DNA of 64,000 bases. It comes from Arthrobacter sp. S39 (lineage in GTDB: Bacteria; Actinomycetota; Actinomycetes; Actinomycetales; Micrococcaceae). Where the stretch lies: NCBI RefSeq assembly GCF_004320525.1, contig NZ_SIHX01000002.1, positions 1 to 64,000 on the forward strand, read 5' to 3'. This document shows, piece by piece, positions 35,031 to 43,268 of this stretch (positions within the stretch are counted from its first letter, which is position 1; every line of letters starts with the position of its first letter). The notes under the pieces are model-generated. The model did not search any database. It saw nothing but the letters and a program-made list of their open reading frames with translations, and was not told the DNA's origin. A program made the position numbers and the translations under genes.

Positions 35031-36077
35031 TCACGCCCGCCGGAGCCGCCGCCGGAGGGTGGGCGCCAGCACCACGGCAATGCCGACGGCGGCACCGATG
35101 ACGGTCTCGATGATGCGGTCCCGGAGCAGGATGGCCGGGGAGGCCGGAACCACCAGCAGGGTGGAAATCAGGGCCAGCGGCGTGATGAAGACCTGCGCCA
35201 CCAGGTATTGGCGGATGATGAACATTTCGGCGCCGAACTGGCAGAGGGCCATGACCAGCACGGTCTGCCACGGCTCGAGGCCCAGGAGAAGGATTCCGGC
35301 CAGGACCACCAGGCCCAGGACCGTGCCGATGATTCTCTGCACGCCACGGCGGACACGGTGCCGCGTGGTGTGCCCTACCAAAGGGACGACCGCGGCCACC
35401 ATGGCCCAGTAGTTATGGCCGAACCCCAGCCACTGCCCGGCCCACGTGGCCAGGGTTCCGGCCAGCCCGGCAGCCACCAGGTAGCCGGCGCCTTCGAGCC
35501 ACGCCGCCCGGCGCTCATCGGGGGTGCGGCGAAGCGGGCGCGGCCAGGCCCAGGGCGAGCGGTGGCTGGGCAGCATCCGTGACGAGAAACCGATCAGCAG
35601 GCAGAAAGCAGTGACCAGCACGGCCACGAGCATGCCTTCGGCGAGCGGCGGCTGGTTGGGGATGGAGGCGATGGCCGCGAACGCGAAGATGTGGAACAGG
35701 GAACCCGCCGGCCGCAGCCGGAACCAGGAGATGGCCACCGAGCAGCCGCCCGCCACCAGTGTGGTGGCCAGGACCAGGAGCCACGTGGTGCCGGACTCAT
35801 CCATCCCCAGAACCCCGCCGGCACGGGCGGCGAGTGATGCGAGCAGGATGACCAGCAGCATCAGCAGTCCGGCACGGAGCTGCAGTGCAAAGCGCGTGCC
35901 GTGCGGTTCGCCGCGGCCGTAGATCCCGGTGAACGCGCCGAAGGACGCGAAGATCGCGAGGTCGAGGCGGCCCAGCAGCACCAGCGTCAGGAGCGGAACA
36001 AACACACCTACGGCGCACCGGAGGGCCGGGTGGTGGTCCTTGTCGCCGGGAGCAATGCTGAACATCTCAGCCATCAT
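35031..36077 (-). CDS. FUSC-family membrane protein (aromatic acid exporter-like)
   Basis: About 348 residues with two sets of hydrophobic segments (e.g. PLLTLVLLGRLDLAIFASFG and TVLGLVVLAGILLLGLEPWQ) separated by a cytoplasmic stretch, the FUSC/AaeB-like plan. The half RRGVQRIIGTVLG matches the family motif. AaeB proteins export aromatic carboxylic acids; next to aromatic degradation genes such a relief-valve role is attractive but unproven. Start is uncertain: ATG at 36077 or 36074, without a strong ribosome-binding site. It ends 7 bases from the convergent importer gene and is divergent from the ACT-domain gene. Confidence 0.8.
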   Translation of the reverse strand: MMAEMFSIAPGDKDHHPALRCAVGVFVPLLTLVLLGRLDLAIFASFGAFTGIYGRGEPHGTRFALQLRAGLLMLLVILLASLAARAGGVLGMDESGTTWLLVLATTLVAGGCSVAISWFRLRPAGSLFHIFAFAAIASIPNQPPLAEGMLVAVLVTAFCLLIGFSSRMLPSHRSPWAWPRPLRRTPDERRAAWLEGAGYLVAAGLAGTLATWAGQWLGFGHNYWAMVAAVVPLVGHTTRHRVRRGVQRIIGTVLGLVVLAGILLLGLEPWQTVLVMALCQFGAEMFIIRQYLVAQVFITPLALISTLLVVPASPAILLRDRIIETVIGAAVGIAVVLAPTLRRRLRRA

Positions 36078-36159
36078 TTTCACGGGGGTAGGGCGCCTTC
36101 CTGCAGTCTGCATCTGACGGGCGGCCGCACTGACGTCCACGTAAATCCTACGTTGCGGT

Positions 36160-36180
36160 CCGTTCCCACGATCGGAACGG
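36160..36180. promoter_or_regulatory. Inverted repeat between divergent FUSC and ACT-domain genes
   Basis: CCGTTCC (36160-36166) and GGAACGG (36174-36180) are perfect 7-base arms around a 7-base spacer. The centre-to-centre distance (14 bases) is a little over one DNA turn; likely an operator for a dimeric repressor. Confidence 0.5.
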
Positions 36181-36222
36181 CGGGGCAACACCCCCGAAAC
36201 AGCACCACGTGATCCTTGAGAC

Positions 36223-37062
36223 ATGAAGCCCACCGCAAGCAACCCTGCCGCGGCTGATTTGAGCTGCGAAGTCTGCGGCCTGATGCCGGAACCGACCAAG
36301 GCCCGCCTCACTGTGGCGAATATCGCCGTGATGCTTCCCATCGAGCTTCTCGTCCACGCCCTGGTGGTGGGGACTCATCTGCCTTATCTGGCCAAGGTGC
36401 TGGTGCTCACCCTCACGGCCACCATCCTGGTGATCTGGGTGGCAGAGCCGTCCGCTGCCCGCGTCCTGCGGGGCTGGCTGCACGCACCCGCCCTGCGCCA
36501 CCGCAGGAAGCTGGGCAAGGCCCCGTCGCTGTGGCGGGCGCGCACGGTGCTGCAGGACCAGCCGGGCTCGCTGCAGAAAATCACCCGGGCACTGGCCCGC
36601 CTGGACACCAACATCCTGAGCATCCACGTCCACCCGGTGGCCGGCGGCGTGCTGGACGAGTTTGTGCTGTCCGCGCCCGGAAACCTCAGCGAGCGCCAGC
36701 TGCTGGATGCGCTGCACGACGGCGGCGGCTCCCGCTCGCACGTATGGCCCACCACCGCACTGGCGATGGCAGACGGCCAGACGAAGGCGCTGAGCCTGGC
36801 GGCCAGGATCGCCGACGCACCGGACGAGCTTCCGCTGGCGGTGGCCGAACTGCTTCGCGCCCGGATCCTCACCCCGGCGGAGGCGGTCCTGGAAAAGCAC
36901 GACGCCGGGACGCGCCTGAAAGTCCCCACCGCCTGGCACGGACCGCTCACCTTTGTCCGGCCCGGCGAACCGTTCACGCCCGCCGAGTCAGCACGGGCAC
37001 ACCGGCTCGCGGAGCTCGCCGAAATCCTGGCGCATCGGCCCGCGGCGGCAGCAAAGCGCTAG
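36223..37062 (+). CDS. Membrane-anchored ACT-domain protein
   Basis: 279 residues. Residues ~14-21 contain CEVCG; two hydrophobic helices follow (VANIAVMLPIELLVHALVVG and YLAKVLVLTLTATILVIWVA). Then a cytoplasmic ACT-like domain begins at about residue 105 (RTVLQDQPGSLQKITRALARLDTNILS), the usual fold for sensing amino acids, and a helical C-terminus of unknown role. ACT domains normally control enzymes; here the domain is tied to the membrane with no enzyme attached, so it might sense an amino acid or tune a transporter. The ATG at 36223 has a weak ribosome-binding site. The stop is 57 bases before a TTGACA box for the next transcript. Confidence 0.8.
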   Translation: MKPTASNPAAADLSCEVCGLMPEPTKARLTVANIAVMLPIELLVHALVVGTHLPYLAKVLVLTLTATILVIWVAEPSAARVLRGWLHAPALRHRRKLGKAPSLWRARTVLQDQPGSLQKITRALARLDTNILSIHVHPVAGGVLDEFVLSAPGNLSERQLLDALHDGGGSRSHVWPTTALAMADGQTKALSLAARIADAPDELPLAVAELLRARILTPAEAVLEKHDAGTRLKVPTAWHGPLTFVRPGEPFTPAESARAHRLAELAEILAHRPAAAAKR

Positions 37063-37118
37063 CCCGGCCAGTCACAATCCGTATTTAAGGCCCGCGCCAG
37101 CGCAATTGCAGAAATTCC

Positions 37119-37175
37119 TTGACAGTGGCGCGGGTCACTTCTACCTTTGATTTTGGGATCCCAAAGCGGGATCCC
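37119..37175 (+). promoter_or_regulatory. Promoter with two GGGATCCC operators before the first MFS gene
   Basis: TTGACA (37119-37124), 17-base spacer, TACCTT (37142-37147), expected start near 37154. TTTGGGATCCCAAA (37152-37165, perfect palindrome) covers the start site and a second GGGATCCC (37168-37175) lies 13 bases on, centre to centre. The same layout precedes the second MFS gene. A repressor sitting here would block transcription; the GntR protein at 41.8 kb is the natural candidate. Confidence 0.75.
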
Positions 37176-37313
37176 AAAAATGCAGAATGCTTTTCCGGTG
37201 CTCCCCAACGCGCCATCCGAAGGCCCCGCCCTTCAATCCCCGCCCACCCGCGGGCCTTATTTCCCAATCCCGGATCCGTTCCCCATCCGTAACTTCCCCG
37301 TGAAGGAGAAGCT

Positions 37314-38672
37314 GTGTCCATTCCGAACACCGAAACAGCACCCGCTGACGACACCCTGAATCCCGAGACCAGCACCGAACAGCAGAAGGACGGCGTGCAA
37401 CGGCGCACCACCGTCCGCTGGAAGCTGTTCCTGCTGTTGCTGGTCCTCGTCGCCGTGAACTACATCGACCGCGGCTCCATCTCCGTGGCACTGCCCATCA
37501 TCCAAAAGGAATTCAATCTCGCCCCGGAACTCGTGGGCCTCCTGTTGTCCGCCTTCTTCTGGACCTACGCCCTGATGCAGATCCCGGTGGGCCTGCTGAT
37601 CGACAAGTTCGGCCCGCGCAAGGTCATGACAGCCTCGTGCGTCGGCTGGGGCGCCGCAACAGCCGCCTCGGGCCTGGCCGGCGGCTTCCTCAGCATGTTC
37701 ATCGCCCGCCTCGGCATCGGCGTCACCGAAGCAGGCGTTATGCCCGCCGGCGGCAAGCTCAACGCCATCTGGATGCACAAGTCCGAGCGCGGCCGCGGTG
37801 CCACCATCCTGGACGCCGGAGCCCCGCTCGGCGCCGGCCTGGGCGGCATCCTCATCGCCGGGCTCATTGCCTCCACCGGCAGCTGGCGCACCGCCTTCAT
37901 CATCGCCGGCGCCGCCACCGTCCTCATGGGGCTCGCAGTCTGGTGGTACGTCCGCGACAATCCGCGCCAGCACCGCGGCGTCAACGCCGCCGAGGCCGAG
38001 TACATCGAGGCTTCCCACGCCGCCGAGGACGCCGAGGCCGCTGCGGAAGGCTCCAAGGGCAAGCGCGCCCTGCTCCCGTACCTGAGGTTCCGCTCCTTCT
38101 GGGCCATGTGCTTCGGCTGGCTGGGCTTCAACGGCGTGTTCTACGGCCTGCTCACGTGGGGTCCGCTCTACCTCGCCCAGGCCAAGGGCTTCGACCTGAA
38201 GACCATCGGCTGGTCCACGTTCGTGATCTTCGGCGCCGGCTTCGTCGGCGAAATCCTGGGCGGCCACATCGCCGACAAGTGGCGCAATTCCGGCGCCTCG
38301 GCCAACCTGGTCATGCGCACCCTGTTGGGCACCTCAAGCGTTGTGGTCATTGCCGGCCTGGTGGGCGTCACCATCGTGGCGGATCCAACGACGGCGGTGG
38401 TGCTGCTGTCCGTAGTCATGTTCTTCCTCCGCTGGGTGGGCCTCTTCTGGAGCATCCCCTCCATCCTGGGCGGCCGGACCAACGCCGGGGTCCTGGGCGG
38501 CGCCATGAACTTCAGCGGCAACATCGCCGGTTTCGTCACCCCGATCGTTGTGGGCCTCATTGTCGGGGCCACCGGCTCCTACACGTGGGCGCTGCTGTAC
38601 TTTGTTGGGTCCGCGATCATCATGGGCGCCTCCGTGCTGACCCTGAACTACAACAAGCGCCTTCCGGTCTAG
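37314..38672 (+). CDS. MFS transporter, ACS (anion:cation symporter) family
   Basis: 452 residues, 12 hydrophobic segments after a 37-residue polar N-terminus. Helix 1 ends in the ACS hallmark VAVNYIDRGSISVALP, loop 2-3 is GLLIDKFGPRKVMTA, and helix 4 is GVTEAGVMPAGGKL. The family takes up organic anions such as glucarate, hexuronates, tartrate and phthalate. The GTG start at 37314 has AAGGAGAAGC just upstream. It is first in a set of seven same-strand genes and has its own GGGATCCC-controlled promoter, so its substrate is probably that of the amidase/amidohydrolase pathway. Confidence 0.92.
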   Translation: MSIPNTETAPADDTLNPETSTEQQKDGVQRRTTVRWKLFLLLLVLVAVNYIDRGSISVALPIIQKEFNLAPELVGLLLSAFFWTYALMQIPVGLLIDKFGPRKVMTASCVGWGAATAASGLAGGFLSMFIARLGIGVTEAGVMPAGGKLNAIWMHKSERGRGATILDAGAPLGAGLGGILIAGLIASTGSWRTAFIIAGAATVLMGLAVWWYVRDNPRQHRGVNAAEAEYIEASHAAEDAEAAAEGSKGKRALLPYLRFRSFWAMCFGWLGFNGVFYGLLTWGPLYLAQAKGFDLKTIGWSTFVIFGAGFVGEILGGHIADKWRNSGASANLVMRTLLGTSSVVVIAGLVGVTIVADPTTAVVLLSVVMFFLRWVGLFWSIPSILGGRTNAGVLGGAMNFSGNIAGFVTPIVVGLIVGATGSYTWALLYFVGSAIIMGASVLTLNYNKRLPV

Positions 38673-38716
38673 CCTCTGAACCGGCGCCAGGCGCCAGCAT
38701 CACGCTGCAAATCCGG

Positions 38717-38782
38717 TTTGGGATCCCAAAACCATTGACATGGAACTGTCCACGATCTACCGTCATATTTGGGATCCCAAAT
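38717..38782 (+). promoter_or_regulatory. Promoter flanked by two GGGATCCC operators before the second MFS gene
   Basis: TTGACA (38735-38740), 17-base spacer, TACCGT (38758-38763). TTTGGGATCCCAAA occurs upstream of the -35 box (38717-38730) and again across the start site (38768-38781; as ATTTGGGATCCCAAAT it is a 16-base perfect palindrome). The palindrome starts 33 bases after the TTGACA start, exactly as at 37.1 kb. Confidence 0.75.
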
Positions 38783-38865
38783 CAGCACTCGGTGGAGAAA
38801 TCCTCACTTCCCACCCCAATTCCCACCCGGTCCTGTATCACCGACTCACCGCCCAGGAGGGCTAA

Positions 38866-40233
38866 ATGTCGATCAACTCCCAAACCAAAGGTTCCGTTTC
38901 CGACGCCCCGACGAAGGGCGGCGGGAACTCAATGAAGAGGGTCGTCGCCGCGAGCTTCGTCGGCACCACCCTTGAGTACTACGACTTCTTCGCGTACAGC
39001 ACAGCAGCCGCCATCGTCTTCCCCATCCTGTTCTTCCCCGGCTCGGACCCGGCCACCGGCCTCCTGCTGGCGCTGGCTACCTACGCGGTAGGCTACGTAG
39101 TCCGGCCGCTGGGCGCCGCGATCTTCGGCCACTTCGGTGACAAGATCGGCCGGAAGAACGTCCTGGTCACCACCCTGCTCCTGATGGGCCTGGCGAGTGC
39201 CGCCGTCGGACTCCTGCCCACCTACGAGAACATCGGCGTCTGGGCCCCGATCCTGCTGGTCTCCCTGCGCTTCCTGCAGGGCATCGGCATCGGCGGCGAA
39301 TGGGGCGGCGCCGCCCTCATGGTCACCGAGTCGGACAAGAGCGGCCGCCGCGGCTTCTTCGGCAGCCTGGTCCAGAGCGCGGCCCCCACCGGCCTGCTGC
39401 TGGCCACCGGCATCTTCACCCTGATGACCTCCGTACTCGCCAAGGACGCGTTCCTGTCCTGGGGCTGGCGCATCCCGTTCCTGATCAGCTTCCTGCTGGT
39501 GGCCATCGGCCTCTACATCCGGATGAAGCTCGCCGAATCCCCCGTCTTCGAAGCTGCAGAGAGGAAGGCCGGCGAGAAGAAGCAGGAAGAGGTCAAGGCC
39601 CCGCTGCTCTACGTCTTCACGCACTACAAGAAAGCCCTGGCCCTGGCCGTCGGTGCCCGGATCGGCAGCGACATCGCGTTCTACATCTTCGCCCTGTTTG
39701 TCCTCGTCTACGGCACCGAACACCTCGGCCTGCCCAAGAGCCTGGCCCTTGCAGCCTCCACCGTTTCCGCCGTCGCACAGATGATCGCCATCCCGCTGTT
39801 CGGTGCGCTCTCGGACAAGGTGGGCCGCCGCCCGGTGATGATCGGCGGCGCCGTAGCCGGCATCATCTACAGCTTCGTGTTCATCGCGATGCTCAACTCC
39901 AGGGATCCGTTCCTGGTGATGATCGCCCCCGCCATCGGCCTGGTGATCGTGGCCGCGATGTACGCCCCCGTGGCGTCCTTCATCCCCGAACTGTTCCCCA
40001 CCAAGGTCCGCTACACCGGTGCCGCAGTCGGCTTCCAGTTGGCGGGAGTCTTCGGCGGCGGCTTCGCCCCGCTGATCGCCATCCAACTGATCACCCTCAC
40101 CAGCACCGGGTTCTCCGTGGCCGGGTACCTGTCCGCGGCCCTGCTGCTGATGGTCTACTGCGTCTTTGTTGCCAAGGAAACATCCAAGATCGCCATGACC
40201 GACGCCGGCAAGCTGACCGCCGCGGCAAAGTAG
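38866..40233 (+). CDS. MFS transporter, metabolite:H+ symporter (MHS) family
   Basis: 455 residues, 12 helices. The MHS signatures are VGTTLEYYDFFAYSTAAAIV in helix 1, GHFGDKIGRKNVLV in loop 2-3 and GEWGGAALMVTES in helix 5; loop 8-9 is GALSDKVGRRPVMI. MHS members import organic acids (shikimate, citrate, 2-oxoglutarate, dicarboxylates) or betaines with protons. CAGGAGGGCTAA precedes the ATG. The amidase gene follows after 10 bases. Having an MHS and an ACS importer under the same operator suggests uptake of two chemical forms of one substrate class. Confidence 0.92.
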   Translation: MSINSQTKGSVSDAPTKGGGNSMKRVVAASFVGTTLEYYDFFAYSTAAAIVFPILFFPGSDPATGLLLALATYAVGYVVRPLGAAIFGHFGDKIGRKNVLVTTLLLMGLASAAVGLLPTYENIGVWAPILLVSLRFLQGIGIGGEWGGAALMVTESDKSGRRGFFGSLVQSAAPTGLLLATGIFTLMTSVLAKDAFLSWGWRIPFLISFLLVAIGLYIRMKLAESPVFEAAERKAGEKKQEEVKAPLLYVFTHYKKALALAVGARIGSDIAFYIFALFVLVYGTEHLGLPKSLALAASTVSAVAQMIAIPLFGALSDKVGRRPVMIGGAVAGIIYSFVFIAMLNSRDPFLVMIAPAIGLVIVAAMYAPVASFIPELFPTKVRYTGAAVGFQLAGVFGGGFAPLIAIQLITLTSTGFSVAGYLSAALLLMVYCVFVAKETSKIAMTDAGKLTAAAK

Positions 40234-40243
40234 AGGTCCGCAA

Positions 40244-41731
40244 ATGAACAACACCGTCCTGCCTCCCGCAGAGCCCACCAGCGAACAGCTGACCGGCCTG
40301 TCCATGGTGGAGTGGGCCGCCGCCCTGCGGGAACGCCGGCTGACCGCCGTCGAATGCCTGGAACAGCACCTTGGGCGGATCGCCCAGGCGAATCCGCGCC
40401 TGAACGCCGTGGTCACCCTCAACCCGTTGGCCCGTGAAGAGGCCGAGGCTGCGGATGCGGCAGCCGCGGAAGGCCGGCTCCTGGGCCCGCTCCACGGGGT
40501 CCCGTTCACAGTGAAGGACACGCTGGCCACCAAGGGATTGCGGACGACGGCGGGAAGTCCCCTTCTGGGGGACTACGTTCCGGAGCAGTCAGCGACGGCG
40601 GTCCGCCGCCTGCAGGAGGCAGGCGCGGTGTTGTTGGGCAAGGGCAACTGCTCGGAATTCGCGGTGGAAACGCACAGCCGCAACCCGCTCTTCGGAGACA
40701 CCTGGAACCCCTGGGACACCAGCCTCACCCCGGGCGGTTCCACGGGCGGGGACAGCGCGGCTGTGGCCTCGGGCATGAGTGCCTTCGGGATCGGCACCGA
40801 CTTCGGCGGCTCCATCCGCTGGCCGGCGCACTGCACCGGCATCGCCAGCCTGCGCCCCACCCCGGGCCTGGTCCCGGAGACCGGGCTGCTGCCCTACGTT
40901 CCGCCGGCGGACGGCAGCCTTCCCGCCCCGAACTCGATGTCCGCCCTGCACCGGCTGGGCACCGTGGCCTGGCTGGCCCGCAGCGTGGAGGACCTCGCCG
41001 TGCTGCTCGGCATCCTCGCCGGGCCGGACGGCGTCGATCCCTCCACCGTGCCGGTGCCACTGGGCGGTCCGGTGGATTCCCTGGCCGGCATCACCGCGGC
41101 CTGGTTCGAGGACGAGGGCACCTACCCCGTCCGGGACGATCTCGTGGCCGCCGTCCGGAACGCCGCGGAGGTTCTCGAAGGCCAGGGCGTTCCTGTAACG
41201 CACGGCCGGCCGCCGGGCATCGAGCGGGCAGCAACTGCCTTCGTGGCCCTCCGCACCGCCGAGGGGATGCCCGAGGTCGTGGAGCTTGCCACGGGCCGCG
41301 AGGATGAACTCGGCGCCAATCTCGGCACGTCCCTGCTGGGTGCCACACCGGGCACCGTGGTTCAGTACCGCCGGGCCGCCGCGGAGCGGGATGCCATCCG
41401 GGCCCGGGTCCTGGGCTTTATGGAGGAACACAACATCCTGCTCCTCCCGGTGGCGAGCGTACCGGCGTCGGATCCCCGGATCCGGAGCTTCACCGTCAGC
41501 GGCAAGGATATTCCCTGGACCGAGCTGGGATCGTGCTGCCGGGCCATCAGCATCCTCGGTTGCCCGGTGGCAGTGGTCCCGTGCGGGCTGTCCAACGAAG
41601 GGCTGCCGGTGGGCATCCAGGTGGTGGGCCGGCCTTACCGCGACCGCGAGGTACTGGCCGTGGCCGCGGCACTGGAACGGGCGTTTGGCCGCTTCAGCCC
41701 TCCCCCGTTGAGTTCCCGGCGGGCGGACTGA
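40244..41731 (+). CDS. Amidase, amidase-signature family
   Basis: 495 residues. The Ser-cisSer-Lys triad is complete: Lys91 in PFTVKD, Ser166 in TPGGSTGGDSAA and nucleophile Ser190 in GTDFGGSIRWPA. It hydrolyses an amide or ureide bond; the specificity loop region cannot be read. It is co-transcribed with the MHS importer (10-base gap) and precedes the GntR gene. As the operon lacks an M20-type N-carbamoyl amino acid hydrolase, this amidase is the best candidate for the second step after ring opening by the amidohydrolase at 43.3 kb (half-amide or ureide cleavage). That assignment is inference. Confidence 0.9.
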   Translation: MNNTVLPPAEPTSEQLTGLSMVEWAAALRERRLTAVECLEQHLGRIAQANPRLNAVVTLNPLAREEAEAADAAAAEGRLLGPLHGVPFTVKDTLATKGLRTTAGSPLLGDYVPEQSATAVRRLQEAGAVLLGKGNCSEFAVETHSRNPLFGDTWNPWDTSLTPGGSTGGDSAAVASGMSAFGIGTDFGGSIRWPAHCTGIASLRPTPGLVPETGLLPYVPPADGSLPAPNSMSALHRLGTVAWLARSVEDLAVLLGILAGPDGVDPSTVPVPLGGPVDSLAGITAAWFEDEGTYPVRDDLVAAVRNAAEVLEGQGVPVTHGRPPGIERAATAFVALRTAEGMPEVVELATGREDELGANLGTSLLGATPGTVVQYRRAAAERDAIRARVLGFMEEHNILLLPVASVPASDPRIRSFTVSGKDIPWTELGSCCRAISILGCPVAVVPCGLSNEGLPVGIQVVGRPYRDREVLAVAAALERAFGRFSPPPLSSRRAD

Positions 41732-41789
41732 ACAGAAATGGATGCCGCCGAGGACGTAGAGTCACTCAAAAACCACGAATGGAGCAAAG

Positions 41790-42473
41790 ATGCTGGCTGC
41801 ACCTGAGAACCCCAACACGGACCGCCCCCTGCGGGAAGCCGTGCGCGATACCCTGCGCACCAGGATCTTCGAAGGGCATTACGCGCCCGGCACCCGGCTC
41901 GTGGAACGCGACCTTGCCGCGGAATTCAACGTCTCCCGGCTCCCGGTCAGGGAAGCCCTCCGGATGCTCCGCCAGGAAGGCCTCATCCGGGACCGCGCCT
42001 CCCGGGGCATGGAGGTCAGCGGACTGAGCGCCAAGGACGTTGAGGACCTTTTCGATGTCCGCCAGTCCCTTGAGGTCCTCGCCTGCCGCCTGGCCGCCGC
42101 GCGCGCCACCGAGGCAGACCTTGAGCAGCTCCAGGGACTCCTGGACGAGGCGGACCGCTGCCTTGCCAAGGGCGCCATCATGGATGCCCACCGCGCCAAC
42201 AGCGAATTCCACGATGCAATCACCCGCATCGCCAACAACGACTTCCTGCGTTCGGCACTGGAACCCCTCCAGGGCCGTATGCACTGGCTTTTCCGCCACG
42301 TCAGCGACCTCCCGGAACTGATCCAGGAACACCGTGAGCTCTACGGAGCCATCGCCAGCGGCGACCCGGAACGCGCAGCCGTCCAATCGGCGTCGCACAT
42401 CGGTAAGTACCGCGAGCAGTTCCCCGAAGACTCCCCCGCAGCCGAACTCACCCTCCAACGGAAACGAACATGA
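41790..42473 (+). CDS. GntR-family regulator, FCD subfamily
   Basis: 227 residues. The N-terminal winged helix is PGTRLVERDLAAEFNVSRLPVREALRMLRQEGLI, the GntR pattern; the C-terminal FCD domain keeps a probable metal site from Asp in LFDVRQSLE and His residues in NSEFHDAI, QEHRELYGAI and SASHIGKY. FCD regulators mostly answer to organic acids or their amides. It sits inside the gene set controlled by the GGGATCCC operators, so it is the likely repressor there. Its stop overlaps the next start by 4 bases (ATGA). Confidence 0.9.
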   Translation: MLAAPENPNTDRPLREAVRDTLRTRIFEGHYAPGTRLVERDLAAEFNVSRLPVREALRMLRQEGLIRDRASRGMEVSGLSAKDVEDLFDVRQSLEVLACRLAAARATEADLEQLQGLLDEADRCLAKGAIMDAHRANSEFHDAITRIANNDFLRSALEPLQGRMHWLFRHVSDLPELIQEHRELYGAIASGDPERAAVQSASHIGKYREQFPEDSPAAELTLQRKRT

Positions 42474-43258
42474 AACTCCTCGTCATCAACCCCAACATCA
42501 GCAACGACGTGACCGCCCTGATCGAGGCCGAAGCCCTGCGCTCGGCCAGACCTGACACCGAGTTGGTCGTACGGACCGCCGGGCACGGCGTCGAATACAT
42601 CGAAACCCGCTTTGAATCCCTGATCGCCGCCGGCGCCGTCGCCGAGATCATCGCCGAGTACCACGGCCAGGTGGACGGCATCGTCGTCGCCGCTTTCGGC
42701 GATCCAGGCATGCCGGCCCTCAAGGAACTGGTGGACGTTCCGGTCATCGGCATCACCGAGGCTGCCCTCTGCGCCGCAGCCCTGCAGGGCCAGCGCTTCT
42801 CCATCATCGCCATCTCAGACCGCATCACCGCCTGGTACCGGGACTGCGTTGAACACTTCGGCCTCGGCGGCCGGCTGGCCTCCATCCGGTCCATCAACCA
42901 GAGCCTGAACTCGATCGGCTCCGTGCAGGCTGACTTCAAGGAAACCCTCCTGGCACTCAGCCGGCAGGCAGTCGCGGAGGACGGCGCCGACGTCGTGATC
43001 CTCGCAGGTGCCCCGCTCGCCGGACTGGCCCGCGACCTTGAAGGGCAGATCCCCGTTCCCGTGGTGGACGGCATCTCCGCAGGCATCCGGATGACCGAAG
43101 CCGTCGTCGCCCTGCAGTCCGGCTTCCACCGCCAGGGCGCCTTCGCGCCGCCGCCCGTCAAGCGCCGCAGCGGACTGTCCGAAAACCTCGACGCCGCCCT
43201 CGCCGCCGCGCAGGCCAACGTCACCGCCCCGGCCGCACGGCCAGCCACGCAGAAGTAG
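42470..43258 (+). CDS. Asp/Glu/hydantoin racemase superfamily protein lacking the catalytic Cys pair
   Basis: 262 residues with the superfamily's two-half fold: N-terminus KLLVINPNISNDVT and the typical VVAAFGDPGMPALKEL. Canonical hydantoin racemases have a Cys in this loop (xxCFxDPG) and another in the second half (LGCAGM); here they are Ala75 and an AGA at 179-181 (VILAGAPLAG). The only Cys residues are 101 and 126, elsewhere. A two-base racemisation by Cys is therefore unlikely, and a different reaction (isomerisation, hydrolysis or binding) should be considered. The gene starts within the GntR stop and is followed after 10 bases by the amidohydrolase gene. The final ~20 residues are an Ala/Pro-rich tail. 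Confidence 0.85.
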   Translation: MKLLVINPNISNDVTALIEAEALRSARPDTELVVRTAGHGVEYIETRFESLIAAGAVAEIIAEYHGQVDGIVVAAFGDPGMPALKELVDVPVIGITEAALCAAALQGQRFSIIAISDRITAWYRDCVEHFGLGGRLASIRSINQSLNSIGSVQADFKETLLALSRQAVAEDGADVVILAGAPLAGLARDLEGQIPVPVVDGISAGIRMTEAVVALQSGFHRQGAFAPPPVKRRSGLSENLDAALAAAQANVTAPAARPATQK

Positions 43259-43268
43259 GAGGACAACG

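Noticed and set aside
42470..43258. Annotation as functional hydantoin racemase
   Set aside because: Both catalytic cysteines are absent in the canonical loops; only superfamily membership is supported.
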